Shown here in pieces: positions 16,853 to 25,127 of a DNA stretch of 64,000 nt. The position numbers and the translations under genes were made by a program. The stretch covers positions 62,001 to 126,000 of the forward strand of contig NZ_FNYT01000004.1 in the NCBI RefSeq assembly GCF_900109135.1, written 5' to 3'. The number at the start of each line of letters is the position of its first letter. The first letter of the stretch is position 1. The DNA comes from Trichococcus ilyis (GTDB lineage Bacteria; Bacillota; Bacilli; Lactobacillales; Aerococcaceae). The notes beneath the pieces are model-generated. The model worked only from the letters and a program-made list of their open reading frames with translations. It had not been told where the DNA came from and did no database searches.

Positions 16853-18682
16853 CTAATCAAAATCTGAATCTACATCAAGCAACTCTGTCATCTCATCAAG
16901 CATTTTAGCATTGTTTGAAAACCGCGGAAGCATAGTAGACATGTCGTAAGTAGGCGGTTCAAAAAACAAATTTTTGTACTCATCAGGAATTAAAAAACTG
17001 TATAGAGGCACCTTTTTCTTTCCACTGCTATCAATATCCAAGTTCATCCGTACTGTTTGCCTTCCAGCCTCCGTAACAAGCAATCCCTTTTGATTCCAAT
17101 CTTTAAGAATCACTCTGGAATCCTGGTACTTCAACTCTGCCATGATAGAGTCGAACTGTGCCTTCAATATGGAAATGACCATCTGGTTACTCCCAGATAT
17201 TCTTTTGACACTAAGAACTCCTATTACCTCGTTGGGTATCCGGCTTTGATTATCTCGTACCAGCTTCGATTGGTGTTCCACAAGATACTGTAGAACATCC
17301 TCCATAGCTTTAGCCCCATGGTCACGACTATCAAAATTTTCTCGATCGTTTTCAATTAATATATCTCTTATGTGATCGATATTAAGATTGATCAGACCCA
17401 TCGTATCTAATAGATAGGCTGTAGCCATTATGACTGCCAGCTTCATTGAAACTCTTACAGTTGTTGGCGAATCTTTCATTTTTGTTAACAGTATTTGCCT
17501 TTGCTCTTCAAACGCTTGATCTATAGATGATAGTCCTGATTTTAAGAGCCTCTCAACGAATAGCGGCAAAAGATGTCCGTAGTTTGTTGAGACATTGTGC
17601 TTGATTTCTTCACTTTGATTGCCTGACACTGTCCATTGAACTTGAGTGAATTCTAATATCCTCATTCTAAGTCCAAGGTTCTTATCAAGTTTATTGAACA
17701 TACTTAATTCACCGGTGCTAAGTATTGTTGTGCACCAATGGGCAGTTTCTTTTAATATACCGTCTATATTAGAACGATCTTTTTGTTTACCTTCTGCAAG
17801 AGAATAAAGAAGTGACGTGAGGTTAGCTGAACGGTTCTGACTCAATTCATCAAAGCAAGTAGCTATTCCATCGATAGCGTTCAGATGTGACATTATAGCA
17901 TTCTCAGTGCTATTCCATGATTTAAGTAATCCATTAGATGTAGGATTACCACCAACTGACAAAGCTAACATCGCTGCAGTTGTCTTACCTTGGGATGACT
18001 GTCCATTTAAATGTACAATCAACGTCTTCAAATCAGGGTATTGAATCGCCAAATAATTTAGTATTACTGACGATGTTCCCAAAACAACCGCTAACTCAAG
18101 TGGTGTGTTACCCTTCACATGGGTATTGTACATCGAAAGCCAGTCTGTATAACTTCCTCTCGGTCGAAGATCTAATCGAGCAGAATCAGATTGTCTATAG
18201 CAACTTTGTGGCCCTTCATGAGTGATCGCATTCGCATGTAGGAAAACAGTCCCCAGTTTCAAGGTTCGCCATCCATAAACATCATACACAAAAGCATTAC
18301 TAGCGTTCATTCTGCTTCGGGTCAGAGCAGTAAGAACCTGTCTCTTATTAGAAGGATTGATGTCAACACCGTATTTAACTAATTTTTCAGCTTTGCTACC
18401 AATTAGCATTTCTCCATCGATTCTCTTCCTAATAATCTCTTTAGTACTTGATCGATAATATTCAAGAACATAGCTCTCTTCATTAGTGAAAAGGTCACTT
18501 CTTACCTCTATTATTCGAGCGTACTCTGCAATTTTTTGAGGTGTATCATCATCTTTTCCTTTAGCGAGTATGCCTTTTGTTTTTGAAAATATATATCCGC
18601 CAATTTGAATGTCTGATGGTTGCTTCTCATTAATCTCAAAATTCTTAAAATACTTATCCGAAATATTGTCACTCGTAAGCAT
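16853..18682 (-). CDS. cch: Cch-like DUF927 AAA ATPase (SCC replication helicase family)
   Basis: 609 residues from the preferred ATG 18682 (RBS AAAGGG, 9 bases away); the frame is open further upstream. A DUF927 module contains Walker A LNGQSSQGKTT with Lys about 233, Walker B-like IATCFDELSQN and the sensor segment TTILSTGELSM, followed by a C-terminal winged-helix-like region. DUF927 proteins are the ccr-associated helicases (Cch) of SCC elements, thought to allow replication of the excised circle. The length fits the staphylococcal Cch. It lies upstream of ccrAB in the same direction, as in SCC. Confidence 0.88.
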   Translation of the reverse strand: MLTSDNISDKYFKNFEINEKQPSDIQIGGYIFSKTKGILAKGKDDDTPQKIAEYARIIEVRSDLFTNEESYVLEYYRSSTKEIIRKRIDGEMLIGSKAEKLVKYGVDINPSNKRQVLTALTRSRMNASNAFVYDVYGWRTLKLGTVFLHANAITHEGPQSCYRQSDSARLDLRPRGSYTDWLSMYNTHVKGNTPLELAVVLGTSSVILNYLAIQYPDLKTLIVHLNGQSSQGKTTAAMLALSVGGNPTSNGLLKSWNSTENAIMSHLNAIDGIATCFDELSQNRSANLTSLLYSLAEGKQKDRSNIDGILKETAHWCTTILSTGELSMFNKLDKNLGLRMRILEFTQVQWTVSGNQSEEIKHNVSTNYGHLLPLFVERLLKSGLSSIDQAFEEQRQILLTKMKDSPTTVRVSMKLAVIMATAYLLDTMGLINLNIDHIRDILIENDRENFDSRDHGAKAMEDVLQYLVEHQSKLVRDNQSRIPNEVIGVLSVKRISGSNQMVISILKAQFDSIMAELKYQDSRVILKDWNQKGLLVTEAGRQTVRMNLDIDSSGKKKVPLYSFLIPDEYKNLFFEPPTYDMSTMLPRFSNNAKMLDEMTELLDVDSDFD

Positions 18683-18793
18683 TGTCTTCATCCCTTTCTT
18701 ATTGTTGATGACTTTCAAACTGATTTTCAGGACTACTTCTTTGTAGCCCTGAAACAATTCAGTTCGAGTTATTTAGTTAATAGAAATCACCGA

Positions 18794-19198
18794 TTAATCT
18801 CGATATGCGATTAAATTGATTAATCTTGGTACTACGTCACCATTATCGAAGGATTTTTTTTCAATAGAAAGAGCAAAGCTTTTACCTTTTAGATCAACTA
18901 AATCGACATTACCTTGGTCATCCATAGGAATATCATATGCTACTGACTTAAATAGCACGTTATATGAATAAGGTTTCTCGACTGCTTGGTTAATACTTGG
19001 CAATGCTAATTTGAATGTATTGCCAAGTTCTTTTATCGCCTCAGAATCTATTAACGAAAATTCAATTACTACTCGAGGATATCCTGTCTCCGAAACATAA
19101 ACATCCGTGCAAATGGCCTCTGTATGAATTCGAACTTGATATTCATATATGAAATTATTTAAATTAAAAATTAGTGGCTGGCTATTTTGTACTTCCAT
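18794..19198 (-). CDS. Hypothetical protein upstream of cch
   Basis: 134 residues from ATG 19198, preceded by AGAGGTG; the frame is open to 19396 without a better start. It begins MEVQNSQPLIFNLNNFIYEY and looks beta-rich, with no recognised motif. It is the first gene of the cch-ccrAB unit. By position it could be a DNA-binding partner of the helicase, since other SCC elements encode a small single-strand-binding protein near cch, but this is speculation. Confidence 0.65.
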   Translation of the reverse strand: MEVQNSQPLIFNLNNFIYEYQVRIHTEAICTDVYVSETGYPRVVIEFSLIDSEAIKELGNTFKLALPSINQAVEKPYSYNVLFKSVAYDIPMDDQGNVDLVDLKGKSFALSIEKKSFDNGDVVPRLINLIAYRD

Positions 19199-19388
19199 TT
19201 CATTCACCTCTGATTTTATTTCGAATATTCTTTTCTCAGCATTTTTAAATTTAACAAGCTTAAATTTAAAATTTGTATTGCTGGTAAAATAATAATCGAT
19301 GCGTGTCGTTTGTGTTTCACAACTGAGCGCTCTGTTGCTTACAAGGTCAGTGTACACGCAAAAAAAAGAGATTAATATAGATTTGGAA

Positions 19389-19472
19389 CTACTCAAAAGG
19401 CACGCTAAAACAAAGTGAGCTTGCTCCCATAGGCCTCCTACGGAAACAAACAGACTTCGATATAGCGTGCCT
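19389..19472 (-). ncRNA. Structured leader with a 13-codon frame (candidate)
   Basis: On the minus strand AGGCACGCTA (19472-19463) pairs exactly with TAGCGTGCCT (19407-19398), which is followed by TTT. Inside the loop AGGAGG precedes ATG 19430 and a frame reading MGASSLCFSVPFE that ends in TAG 19389-19391. A short peptide within a terminator-like hairpin ahead of the cch unit resembles an attenuation leader. Not matched to any known family. Confidence 0.4.
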
Positions 19473-19559
19473 ACTAATTGTAATATTAGATCGGTGTATT
19501 TTCATGTTTAATCGTAATAAATCAAATATCCTACCGCATAAAAATGATTCAGATTTAGT

Positions 19560-20423
19560 TCATTCTAGATAATCTGACATTATTTTTTTCACTTTTTGTT
19601 TTAACTCCATAGAAGACGTGTCTTCTGAAAAATTAGCTTGTAATTCCGCAAGTAAATCCATTACTTCTTGCCATCCATCCCGATTTTTCTTCGCTTCTTC
19701 TACTTCTTCTTGTGTATACACATAGTCATAAAGTCCAAAGAAAACATACCTTTCTACCATTTTATTAATCAGATTGACATCGCTATCAATTGTTTCTTGA
19801 TCCTGCGCGAAGAATTCCTTGAAAAAAGCGTAAAGATTCTTTGTTCCTTCTTGGAACTCGCGCCTTGTACCATACCAATGTCTAAATCTTGGCAAATTTC
19901 TTTCTAGCGCATTATTTATTTGGTCATTATATGTTGCAAGATAATTCTCAATATCCACTTCTATTATAAAGTTCTGCCATCTGCTTTGTAATGATTCAGT
20001 ATAATCTTTAAATTGATTAATAAACCTTATTTTTTCTTCATATAAGTAGTCTTGATCTATATGAAGATTACGATTTTGAATTAGAGTATAGTAGTTATTT
20101 TCTTTTTCGAGATAGGTATAAAATTTAAAAGTTGGTTGATCATAATCTTCACAAATGTAGAATTCTATTAGAGCAAAGAGGAATAAACCTTCGATTCCTT
20201 CAAATGTTTCTCTGTCTTGCTGAGATCGAGTTGAGGCATTACAGGTGGGAAATCTATTCTTTATTCCTTCTTCGAGTTTATCGTTATAAGAAACTATTTT
20301 TCCCATTAACCTTAGCGCTCCTTGAAAAGCACGTTTTCTTGTGGTTTGCTCGTAAAACCCCAAAGTAATATCGTTCTTTTTTATTCCATAAAAACAGTCT
20401 TTCCCTGTAATTGCATGCATCAT
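19560..20423 (-). CDS. Hypothetical protein in SCC-like island
   Basis: 287 residues, soluble, mostly helical and charged, with Tyr/Phe-rich stretches (FIIEVDIENYLATYND; ERYVFFGLYDYVYTQEEVEE). No motif is recognised. A weak RBS (GGAGTG) precedes the two Met codons at 20423. It is on the same strand 97 bases after the DUF1643 gene. Candidate cargo or anti-phage gene by position only. Confidence 0.7.
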   Translation of the reverse strand: MMHAITGKDCFYGIKKNDITLGFYEQTTRKRAFQGALRLMGKIVSYNDKLEEGIKNRFPTCNASTRSQQDRETFEGIEGLFLFALIEFYICEDYDQPTFKFYTYLEKENNYYTLIQNRNLHIDQDYLYEEKIRFINQFKDYTESLQSRWQNFIIEVDIENYLATYNDQINNALERNLPRFRHWYGTRREFQEGTKNLYAFFKEFFAQDQETIDSDVNLINKMVERYVFFGLYDYVYTQEEVEEAKKNRDGWQEVMDLLAELQANFSEDTSSMELKQKVKKIMSDYLE

Positions 20424-20519
20424 GTTATCACTCCAATGATTTTTTTCATGCTTTTAATATAACATATTTCCCTTCACTCTCTATAGCATCAAAAGACATC
20501 CAGACAGAGAAAATATTCA

Positions 20520-21059
20520 CTAGGTTACATCGTCAATATCCACATTACATTTCAACAGATTCCAATCATATCGTACACTTGTTGCTAGGGGATGATAATA
20601 ATTTTCTCCTTCAGCGTTTGTTAGGTAATAGCATTTATGTAACTGCGTATGTAGTTTAGAAAGCAATTCATCTACTCGTTTTTTGACCATTGCATTCGTA
20701 TTCGGCAAACTTCCCCAAGCAAAAATGATTTCTGACGATTTTTTTGCACACGTGAGAATTGCCTTATCGTTCTCCCTATCCGTTGCGTTTGATATTTCTC
20801 GCCTGTCGCGCTCCGATAGACCTAATTTCGAAAATAAATTCACGCTATAATAACCTCCATATCCTCTACTATGGAGGTTATTGGTCAGTAACATCTGTGT
20901 CGTGTCCAAAACTACTAATTCAGCTGATCCAGGATAAAGTGTAATAATAGTACAACATGGCTTTTGATCATCCCATAACTTATGTAAAACATATCTATGC
21001 ATCGTATCGTCTGACTCTATTAATTCCACAGTAATGCTTGACTCTATTCGTTTCACCAT
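20520..21059 (-). CDS. DUF1643 domain protein
   Basis: 179 residues. RYVLHKLWDDQKPCCTIITLYPGSAE, followed by GGYYSVNLFSKLGLSERD and AKKSSEIIFAWGSLPN, is the DUF1643 pattern. DUF1643 proteins are typical passengers of SCC elements next to the ccr genes; their biochemical role is unknown. The ATG follows RBS GAAGGAG within the 3' end of the preceding tiny gene, so translation is probably coupled. Confidence 0.8.
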   Translation of the reverse strand: MVKRIESSITVELIESDDTMHRYVLHKLWDDQKPCCTIITLYPGSAELVVLDTTQMLLTNNLHSRGYGGYYSVNLFSKLGLSERDRREISNATDRENDKAILTCAKKSSEIIFAWGSLPNTNAMVKKRVDELLSKLHTQLHKCYYLTNAEGENYYHPLATSVRYDWNLLKCNVDIDDVT

Positions 21060-21060
21060 A

Positions 21061-21144
21061 TTATAAATCTCCTTCTATATGTAACAATTCTTCTATTAGT
21101 ATAATTGCAATACAGGCAACTAGCCTTAAAAATAATCTCTCCAT
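21061..21144 (-). CDS. 27-residue small hydrophobic protein upstream of DUF1643
   Basis: Reads MERLFLRLVACIAIILIEEL and ends in TAA 21063-21061, 1 base before the DUF1643 start. It has RBS GAAAGGA, and a central hydrophobic stretch (LVACIAIILI) looks like one short membrane helix. The packing RBS-gene-stop-RBS-gene argues that it is real. Function unknown; a small membrane peptide could be toxin-like. Confidence 0.55.
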   Translation of the reverse strand: MERLFLRLVACIAIILIEELLHIEGDL

Positions 21145-21151
21145 CTCTATA

Positions 21152-21235
21152 TCAATCCTTTCGCTCATCTTTTGTCAATAAATCCGAAATGACTCTCAGA
21201 CCTTCAAGAATAATTATCCATAACTTCTTTTCCAT
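21152..21235 (-). CDS. 27-residue small protein
   Basis: Reads MEKKLWIIILEGLRVISDLL and ends DERKD before TGA 21154-21152. RBS GGAGGA is 8 bases before ATG 21235, and the gene begins 14 bases after the stop of the 95-residue gene. Amphipathic or hydrophobic N-terminal half, charged tail. One of two consecutive tiny genes. Confidence 0.6.
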   Translation of the reverse strand: MEKKLWIIILEGLRVISDLLTKDERKD

Positions 21236-21248
21236 TTATCCATCCTCC

Positions 21249-21536
21249 TCAATCAAACAATTGATAGTAAATAAGCTTGTGACCTTGCAGCACGCCAAGC
21301 AACTTACACTTCAGGTCACATACATCGGTGATAATATATACAACGTAAATTCCTACACTAAAATAGTGAACCAATACTTCATTTTCTATACAGAGTTTAT
21401 CGAAAATATCCGGCAAAAGATTCGCATCTAATTCATCTCGGAACAACAAAATGCTTTCCGTCGCGTAGTCAGCGCTATTGGTGGTACACCCGAAATGATT
21501 GTGCATCAAATCCATTACATACTGTAGTTTATCCAT
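21249..21536 (-). CDS. Hypothetical protein, SCC-associated cluster
   Basis: 95 residues from ATG 21536, which has AGAGGAG 8 bases upstream; the longer frame to 21635 has no better start. It begins MDKLQYVMDLMHNHFGCTTN and is acidic in the middle. No known domain is recognised. It lies in the co-directional run DUF960-radC-this-two tiny genes-DUF1643. Confidence 0.65.
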   Translation of the reverse strand: MDKLQYVMDLMHNHFGCTTNSADYATESILLFRDELDANLLPDIFDKLCIENEVLVHYFSVGIYVVYIITDVCDLKCKLLGVLQGHKLIYYQLFD

Positions 21537-21649
21537 CTCAAATTCTCCTCTTTCCTTGCCATCAGACGCCCCAGCCTTCAGCAAGGCACACCACGTCTTT
21601 GTAAAAATTAGATTACTTCTCTTGGGATTTTTCATTACTAATTTTGTTT

Positions 21650-22150
21650 TTACATATACCCGCCTGTTTTCAACGATACAAAATCATCATCGCCCAATAT
21701 GATGTGGTCCAGCACATCGATGCCCAAGAGTTCACCTGCTTCAGTTAGTCTTGCTGTCGTCACAAGGTCCGCTTCAGATGGTTCAGGATTCCCACTTGGA
21801 TGTGTGTGTCCTACCATGATGCGGGCTGCATTGGAGAGTATAGCTGTCTTGAATATTTCACGCGGATGCGCAATGGATGAGTTGATGCTACCGATGTGAC
21901 AGCAATTAATGTTTGTGGGCTCGTTTTTAGTATTCAAACACAGCACAATCAGGTATTCACGATCAACATCCCCCAAAAACTGGCGCATCAATTGGTAGGC
22001 ATCGTTCGGGCAGCTGATGGCACGGTACTTGTACAGTAAGGATTTGTCTTTCACCATCTGGATCTTCACGATATCCACCCGTTTAGCTGCTGTAAGGGCT
22101 AGTTCTTCGAACGTGTGTTGTTTCGTTTGGTTATTGTATTCGTTTTTCAT
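21650..22150 (-). CDS. radC: RadC-family JAB/MPN+ domain protein
   Basis: 166 residues of the RadC (JAB, MPN+) family. The metal-binding motif is HTHPSGNPEPSEAD with the upstream Glu in HPREIFKTA, and LLGIDVLDHIILGDDDFVSL closes the domain. It lacks the N-terminal helix-hairpin-helix region of chromosomal RadC, the short form seen on mobile elements and SCC cassettes. The biochemical function of the family is unsettled (predicted Zn-dependent hydrolase). RBS GGGGA precedes ATG. Confidence 0.9.
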   Translation of the reverse strand: MKNEYNNQTKQHTFEELALTAAKRVDIVKIQMVKDKSLLYKYRAISCPNDAYQLMRQFLGDVDREYLIVLCLNTKNEPTNINCCHIGSINSSIAHPREIFKTAILSNAARIMVGHTHPSGNPEPSEADLVTTARLTEAGELLGIDVLDHIILGDDDFVSLKTGGYM

Positions 22151-22170
22151 TTTGAATTCCCCGTTTCTGA

Positions 22171-22476
22171 TTAGTATTCTTCCGGAAAGAGCATGGTTTG
22201 GTAATCATCGCTGTCAATCACCCAGATGGTTTTATTGATGCAGCATTCGCTAGGAACCGCCATTACTGTTACTTGGCTCCACTGTGGCTCCTCTTGACTA
22301 TGCAGAATCTCTTGACCTTTTTCTGTAGCCTTCAACTCAAATTTTTGGAAATAGTCCAAGGTGTTACCGTTCTGTACTTGCTCGTCTATTAGGGACCACA
22401 GAAAGAACTGCGTTTCGATTGGTACGGTATTATCCACACTTCTGGTGACATAGCGGTTATTTTTGGATTGAAACAT
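22171..22476 (-). CDS. DUF960 family protein
   Basis: 101 residues from ATG 22476 (RBS GAAGAGGG). NRYVTRSVDNTVPIETQFFL, then WSLIDEQ and LDYFQKFELK, is the DUF960 pattern. This small family is best known from staphylococcal SCC elements next to ccrAB. Function unknown. It begins the co-directional small-gene run that ends with DUF1643 and has a strong terminator just upstream (22,512-22,557). Confidence 0.78.
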   Translation of the reverse strand: MFQSKNNRYVTRSVDNTVPIETQFFLWSLIDEQVQNGNTLDYFQKFELKATEKGQEILHSQEEPQWSQVTVMAVPSECCINKTIWVIDSDDYQTMLFPEEY

Positions 22477-22511
22477 ATTTAATCCCTCTTCCACTCGTTA
22501 TTTTTAGGCAA

Positions 22512-22557
22512 AAAGAAAAAGGTCAAGATCCGCTTATGGAATCTTGGCCTTCTTTTT
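22512..22557. terminator. Intrinsic terminator ahead of the DUF960 cluster
   Basis: AAGGTCAAGATCC pairs with GGAATCTTGGCCTT around a short loop, with A and T tracts on either side. It ends the upstream unit on the minus strand. A close relative of the same hairpin is at 23,838-23,884. Confidence 0.8.
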
Positions 22558-22677
22558 ACCTGATGTTTCAAAGTTATTATATATATTTGAGTTCATTTTT
22601 ATTTCGTATGCCTTAGTTATTGCTGAATATTACTTTTCCACACTTCACAATGATTTTGTCATCATGTTTAATCACAG

Positions 22678-23127
22678 TTATATTGATTGAATTTCTTCCA
22701 ATTCGAAAATATCCGTGATCATTGAATGAATATGTTTATTAAAAGCTTTCTCTTTTAATTTCCCTTTTATTCCATATGCAGTATACCCTACACCGACCAG
22801 AAATGTTACTGGTCCTCCCGCAAGTAAAGTTATAAAAGTCCCAGTGCCTAGCAAAAAATTGTTACTATTTTTTAGTGCTTTATCCAAATTCATTTCTTGA
22901 ATTCTTACAGTGGCTTGATTAACATGTTTCCAAAGAAATATTACTCTACCTCTTTTGCCACTAGGATCTTTCATAGCAATTCCTGTTGCATGTTTATATT
23001 GCGCCTCAGCGTCTTCATCAATGTGGGTTTCAACCGTAAACTGAAGATTAGACTTATCTGATAACTCTTTTAGTTTTTCAATTAACAATTCTTCTTTTTC
23101 TGCAGAGTATTTGTAAAAAGCGTCCAT
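22678..23127 (-). CDS. Hypothetical protein with a hydrophobic glycine-rich segment
   Basis: 149 residues from ATG 23127, with TTAGGAG 8 bases upstream; ATG 23154 is in frame but lacks a clear RBS. A soluble N-terminal half carries THIDEDAEAQYKHATGIAMK. A hydrophobic, Gly-rich stretch (GTGTFITLLAGGPVTFLVGV, about 105-125) could be one or two short membrane passes. Not recognised. Confidence 0.65.
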   Translation of the reverse strand: MDAFYKYSAEKEELLIEKLKELSDKSNLQFTVETHIDEDAEAQYKHATGIAMKDPSGKRGRVIFLWKHVNQATVRIQEMNLDKALKNSNNFLLGTGTFITLLAGGPVTFLVGVGYTAYGIKGKLKEKAFNKHIHSMITDIFELEEIQSI

Positions 23128-23288
23128 ATTAATCACTCCTAATTTTTTAGTCATCTACACCATTCAACATTATTCAGATCTTTTATTACTAAGAACTGTA
23201 TTTCTATATTTTTGTGAAACCGATATAGAACAAATCCCATTATCCACAAACTGAGAACGCCCCCAAACCATCCCTCTTTAAAAAGAAA

Positions 23289-23537
23289 TTATTTATCCTT
23301 TATTAAATTTGAACCCCATCGTTGTGAGTACCCATATCTCTTCGTCAGCTCAGCCAAATTAGTCCCATCGTACTCTTTTCTGATTTTCTCCGCCGCAAGA
23401 TTTCGGTCATACAGTTTCATTGGGACTGAAATTTGCATGCCTCGGTATTCATCATAGATTTTCAACATATTTTCCTGACCGACTAGATCATACAGAGTTT
23501 TATAAAATGGATGTAGAACTTCATATTCAAGCTTCAT
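23289..23537 (-). CDS. Mor-type helix-turn-helix regulator
   Basis: 82 residues resembling the Mor transcription-activator family of phage Mu and many mobile elements. ENMLKIYDEYRGMQISVPMK is the typical dimerisation part. NLAAEKIRKEYDGTNLAELT and KRYGYSQRWGSNLI form the helix-turn-helix. RBS GATAGGAG precedes the ATG. It probably controls genes of the island; the target is unknown. Confidence 0.7.
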   Translation of the reverse strand: MKLEYEVLHPFYKTLYDLVGQENMLKIYDEYRGMQISVPMKLYDRNLAAEKIRKEYDGTNLAELTKRYGYSQRWGSNLIKDK

Positions 23538-23902
23538 GGTATCTCCTATCAGTAATAATATGTAAATATTGTAACAAACCTTAAAAGCGCTTAGTAATGC
23601 AGATTTCCTTGCATTTTACTTGTCGTTATTCATGTGTTTTTCAAAAAAATTGTTCTAAAGTACAGTTCTTTCTTGCAAACCATGAAGACCACCCCCATTC
23701 TTGTACTCTGACAATCAAATAATCAGATTTAGTTTCAGGGTGATAATATATATTTCAAAACTACTTCGTTACTCAATACAAACGCTGGACTGAAAGCGTT
23801 TAAATCCTCTCATCTGTCGTTTTTAAAATACATTATAGGTAAAAAAAATAGGCCAAGATCCGCGTGGAATCTTGGCCCTTCCTAAAGTTGAGTTATTTGT
23901 AA
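23538..23902. other. Intergenic stretch with a terminator at its right end
   Basis: No gene-like frame seen. AT-rich DNA upstream of the Mor-type regulator presumably holds its promoter. The only clear element is the hairpin at 23,838-23,884. Confidence 0.4.
23838..23884. terminator. Intrinsic terminator, related to the one at 22.5 kb
   Basis: GGCCAAGATCC (23,851-23,861) pairs with GGAATCTTGGCC (23,865-23,876) around a short loop, with an A-rich flank on the left that reads as a T-tract on the minus strand. It terminates the 66-residue gene. Sequence similarity to 22,512-22,557 suggests duplication within the island. Confidence 0.8.
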
Positions 23903-24103
23903 CTAATTTTTGTGAGCTCTAACCAATTCTTCGTGTGTATAGCCAAACATATAGTCTTCATCCTGTCCGTTTGAGAAATAGATGTCTGCTGCATCATATA
24001 CACTTAAACTTTCATCTTCATCATCTTCGAATTCTTCATCTAAGACGAGTCCATAATTCTCAACCTCTGAAACCTTCTTATCTTTTTTCTCTCTTCCAAA
24101 CAT
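23903..24103 (-). CDS. Small acidic hypothetical protein
   Basis: 66 residues with a strong RBS (GGAGGGG). Begins MFGREKKDKKVSEVENYGLV, then a strongly acidic run (LDEEFEDDEDESLS) and a Tyr-rich tail. DNA-mimic proteins are small and acidic and occur in such islands, but nothing specific supports that role here. Confidence 0.6.
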   Translation of the reverse strand: MFGREKKDKKVSEVENYGLVLDEEFEDDEDESLSVYDAADIYFSNGQDEDYMFGYTHEELVRAHKN

Positions 24104-24171
24104 TATTACCCCTCCTCAATATATTTTATACAACTGGTTTTTATACCCTATGCTTTACAACCGGAAAATCA

Positions 24172-24417
24172 TTAGTCTTTGAAATCATCATATTCTTGTT
24201 GGGTAGCAGTACCGCGGTATTCGACACTATAGAATGTTTCCCCGTCGAATTCATAACCTATATAAGGAAAGACTCTACCATTTTTCTCAGTCATCTTTTC
24301 TACAGGTTCAAATTGAGCCAGCGCCTCGTGCTCACTAAACTCAGATGTCGCAAAGAAAAAGTGATCATACATATCTTCCCAGCCAAACCTTTTTGCGCTA
24401 ATAACATGATACTTCAT
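24172..24417 (-). CDS. Small hypothetical protein
   Basis: 81 residues from ATG 24417 behind AGAGGTG; GTG 24426 is an alternative. Starts MKYHVISAKRFGWEDMYDHF and ends TQQEYDDFKD, acidic and aromatic-rich. Not recognised. It is followed on the same strand by the 66-residue acidic protein. Confidence 0.6.
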   Translation of the reverse strand: MKYHVISAKRFGWEDMYDHFFFATSEFSEHEALAQFEPVEKMTEKNGRVFPYIGYEFDGETFYSVEYRGTATQQEYDDFKD

Positions 24418-24554
24418 TTTCTTCACCTCTATTGTTTACTGTAATCAGGTATTTCCTTTCAAATTTAACTTTTGCAACCTAAACGTAATGTCACACATGC
24501 ACCCATGATGTGTTTTACCGATCTGCTGAGCTAGGAATCTTGCTGACATTCTAC

Positions 24555-24983
24555 CTACAATAAAACCTTCCCATTTTGTACTGCCTTACCGCCTTTTGCA
24601 TATCCCTCAACCCATGTTTGACCCGGTTGAAGTGTATACCCATGTTCTGCTGCCGAAGCTAGTTTCTCAAGGGATGCATGATTTCCATTTGGCAAATTTC
24701 GTATATGGTCATGCACATCAAAGGGATTCTGCAAATTTCTATTTATAGGAAATTCAATGATTTTCATTTCTGCTATGGACTCAGCCATCGGAATCGATTT
24801 TCCTGCACTTTGGGTAGGAAGCTCCACAACATCTTTCTTCAGGGAATCCCATAAAACTAAAATAGAATCCTTGTGCTTAACCCCTACGATGATACCAATT
24901 AATGCAGCAACGCTTACTCCTGCAACTACGAGCTCCTTCTTATGCGCCTTAACCCATTTGATAAAAGTCTGTTTTTCTTCCAT
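24555..24983 (-). CDS. Hypothetical single-pass membrane protein
   Basis: 142 residues with one membrane segment near the N-terminus (ELVVAGVSVAALIGIIVGV, about 17-35) after a basic cytoplasmic start. The soluble remainder includes NPFDVHDHIRNLPNGNHASL and LQPGQTWVEGYAKGGKAV. RBS AGGAGGG. Divergent from the XRE regulator at 25,128; the shared intergenic region may be that regulator's target. Confidence 0.65.
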   Translation of the reverse strand: MEEKQTFIKWVKAHKKELVVAGVSVAALIGIIVGVKHKDSILVLWDSLKKDVVELPTQSAGKSIPMAESIAEMKIIEFPINRNLQNPFDVHDHIRNLPNGNHASLEKLASAAEHGYTLQPGQTWVEGYAKGGKAVQNGKVLL

Positions 24984-25013
24984 CAGTATGACCCTCCTAA
25001 AATCCTAAACATA

Positions 25014-25112
25014 GACATTGATGTCCGCACTTGTTATAATCAAATTATAGAAATTAACGTTCGCAAAGTCAATAAAACCGGCTGCGGCGTTTTTCCATAA
25101 AATGTCCGTACA
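25014..25112. promoter_or_regulatory. Divergent control region with a repeated TGTCCGyAC motif
   Basis: The 144 bases between the divergent genes contain ATGTCCGCAC near 25,020 and ATGTCCGTAC near 25,102, either side of an AT-rich stretch with TTGTTATAATC. Two copies of one motif bracketing possible promoters suggest operators for the XRE-type protein encoded just downstream. No binding data. Confidence 0.4.
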
Positions 25113-25127
25113 GAGGGGGAACAACAC

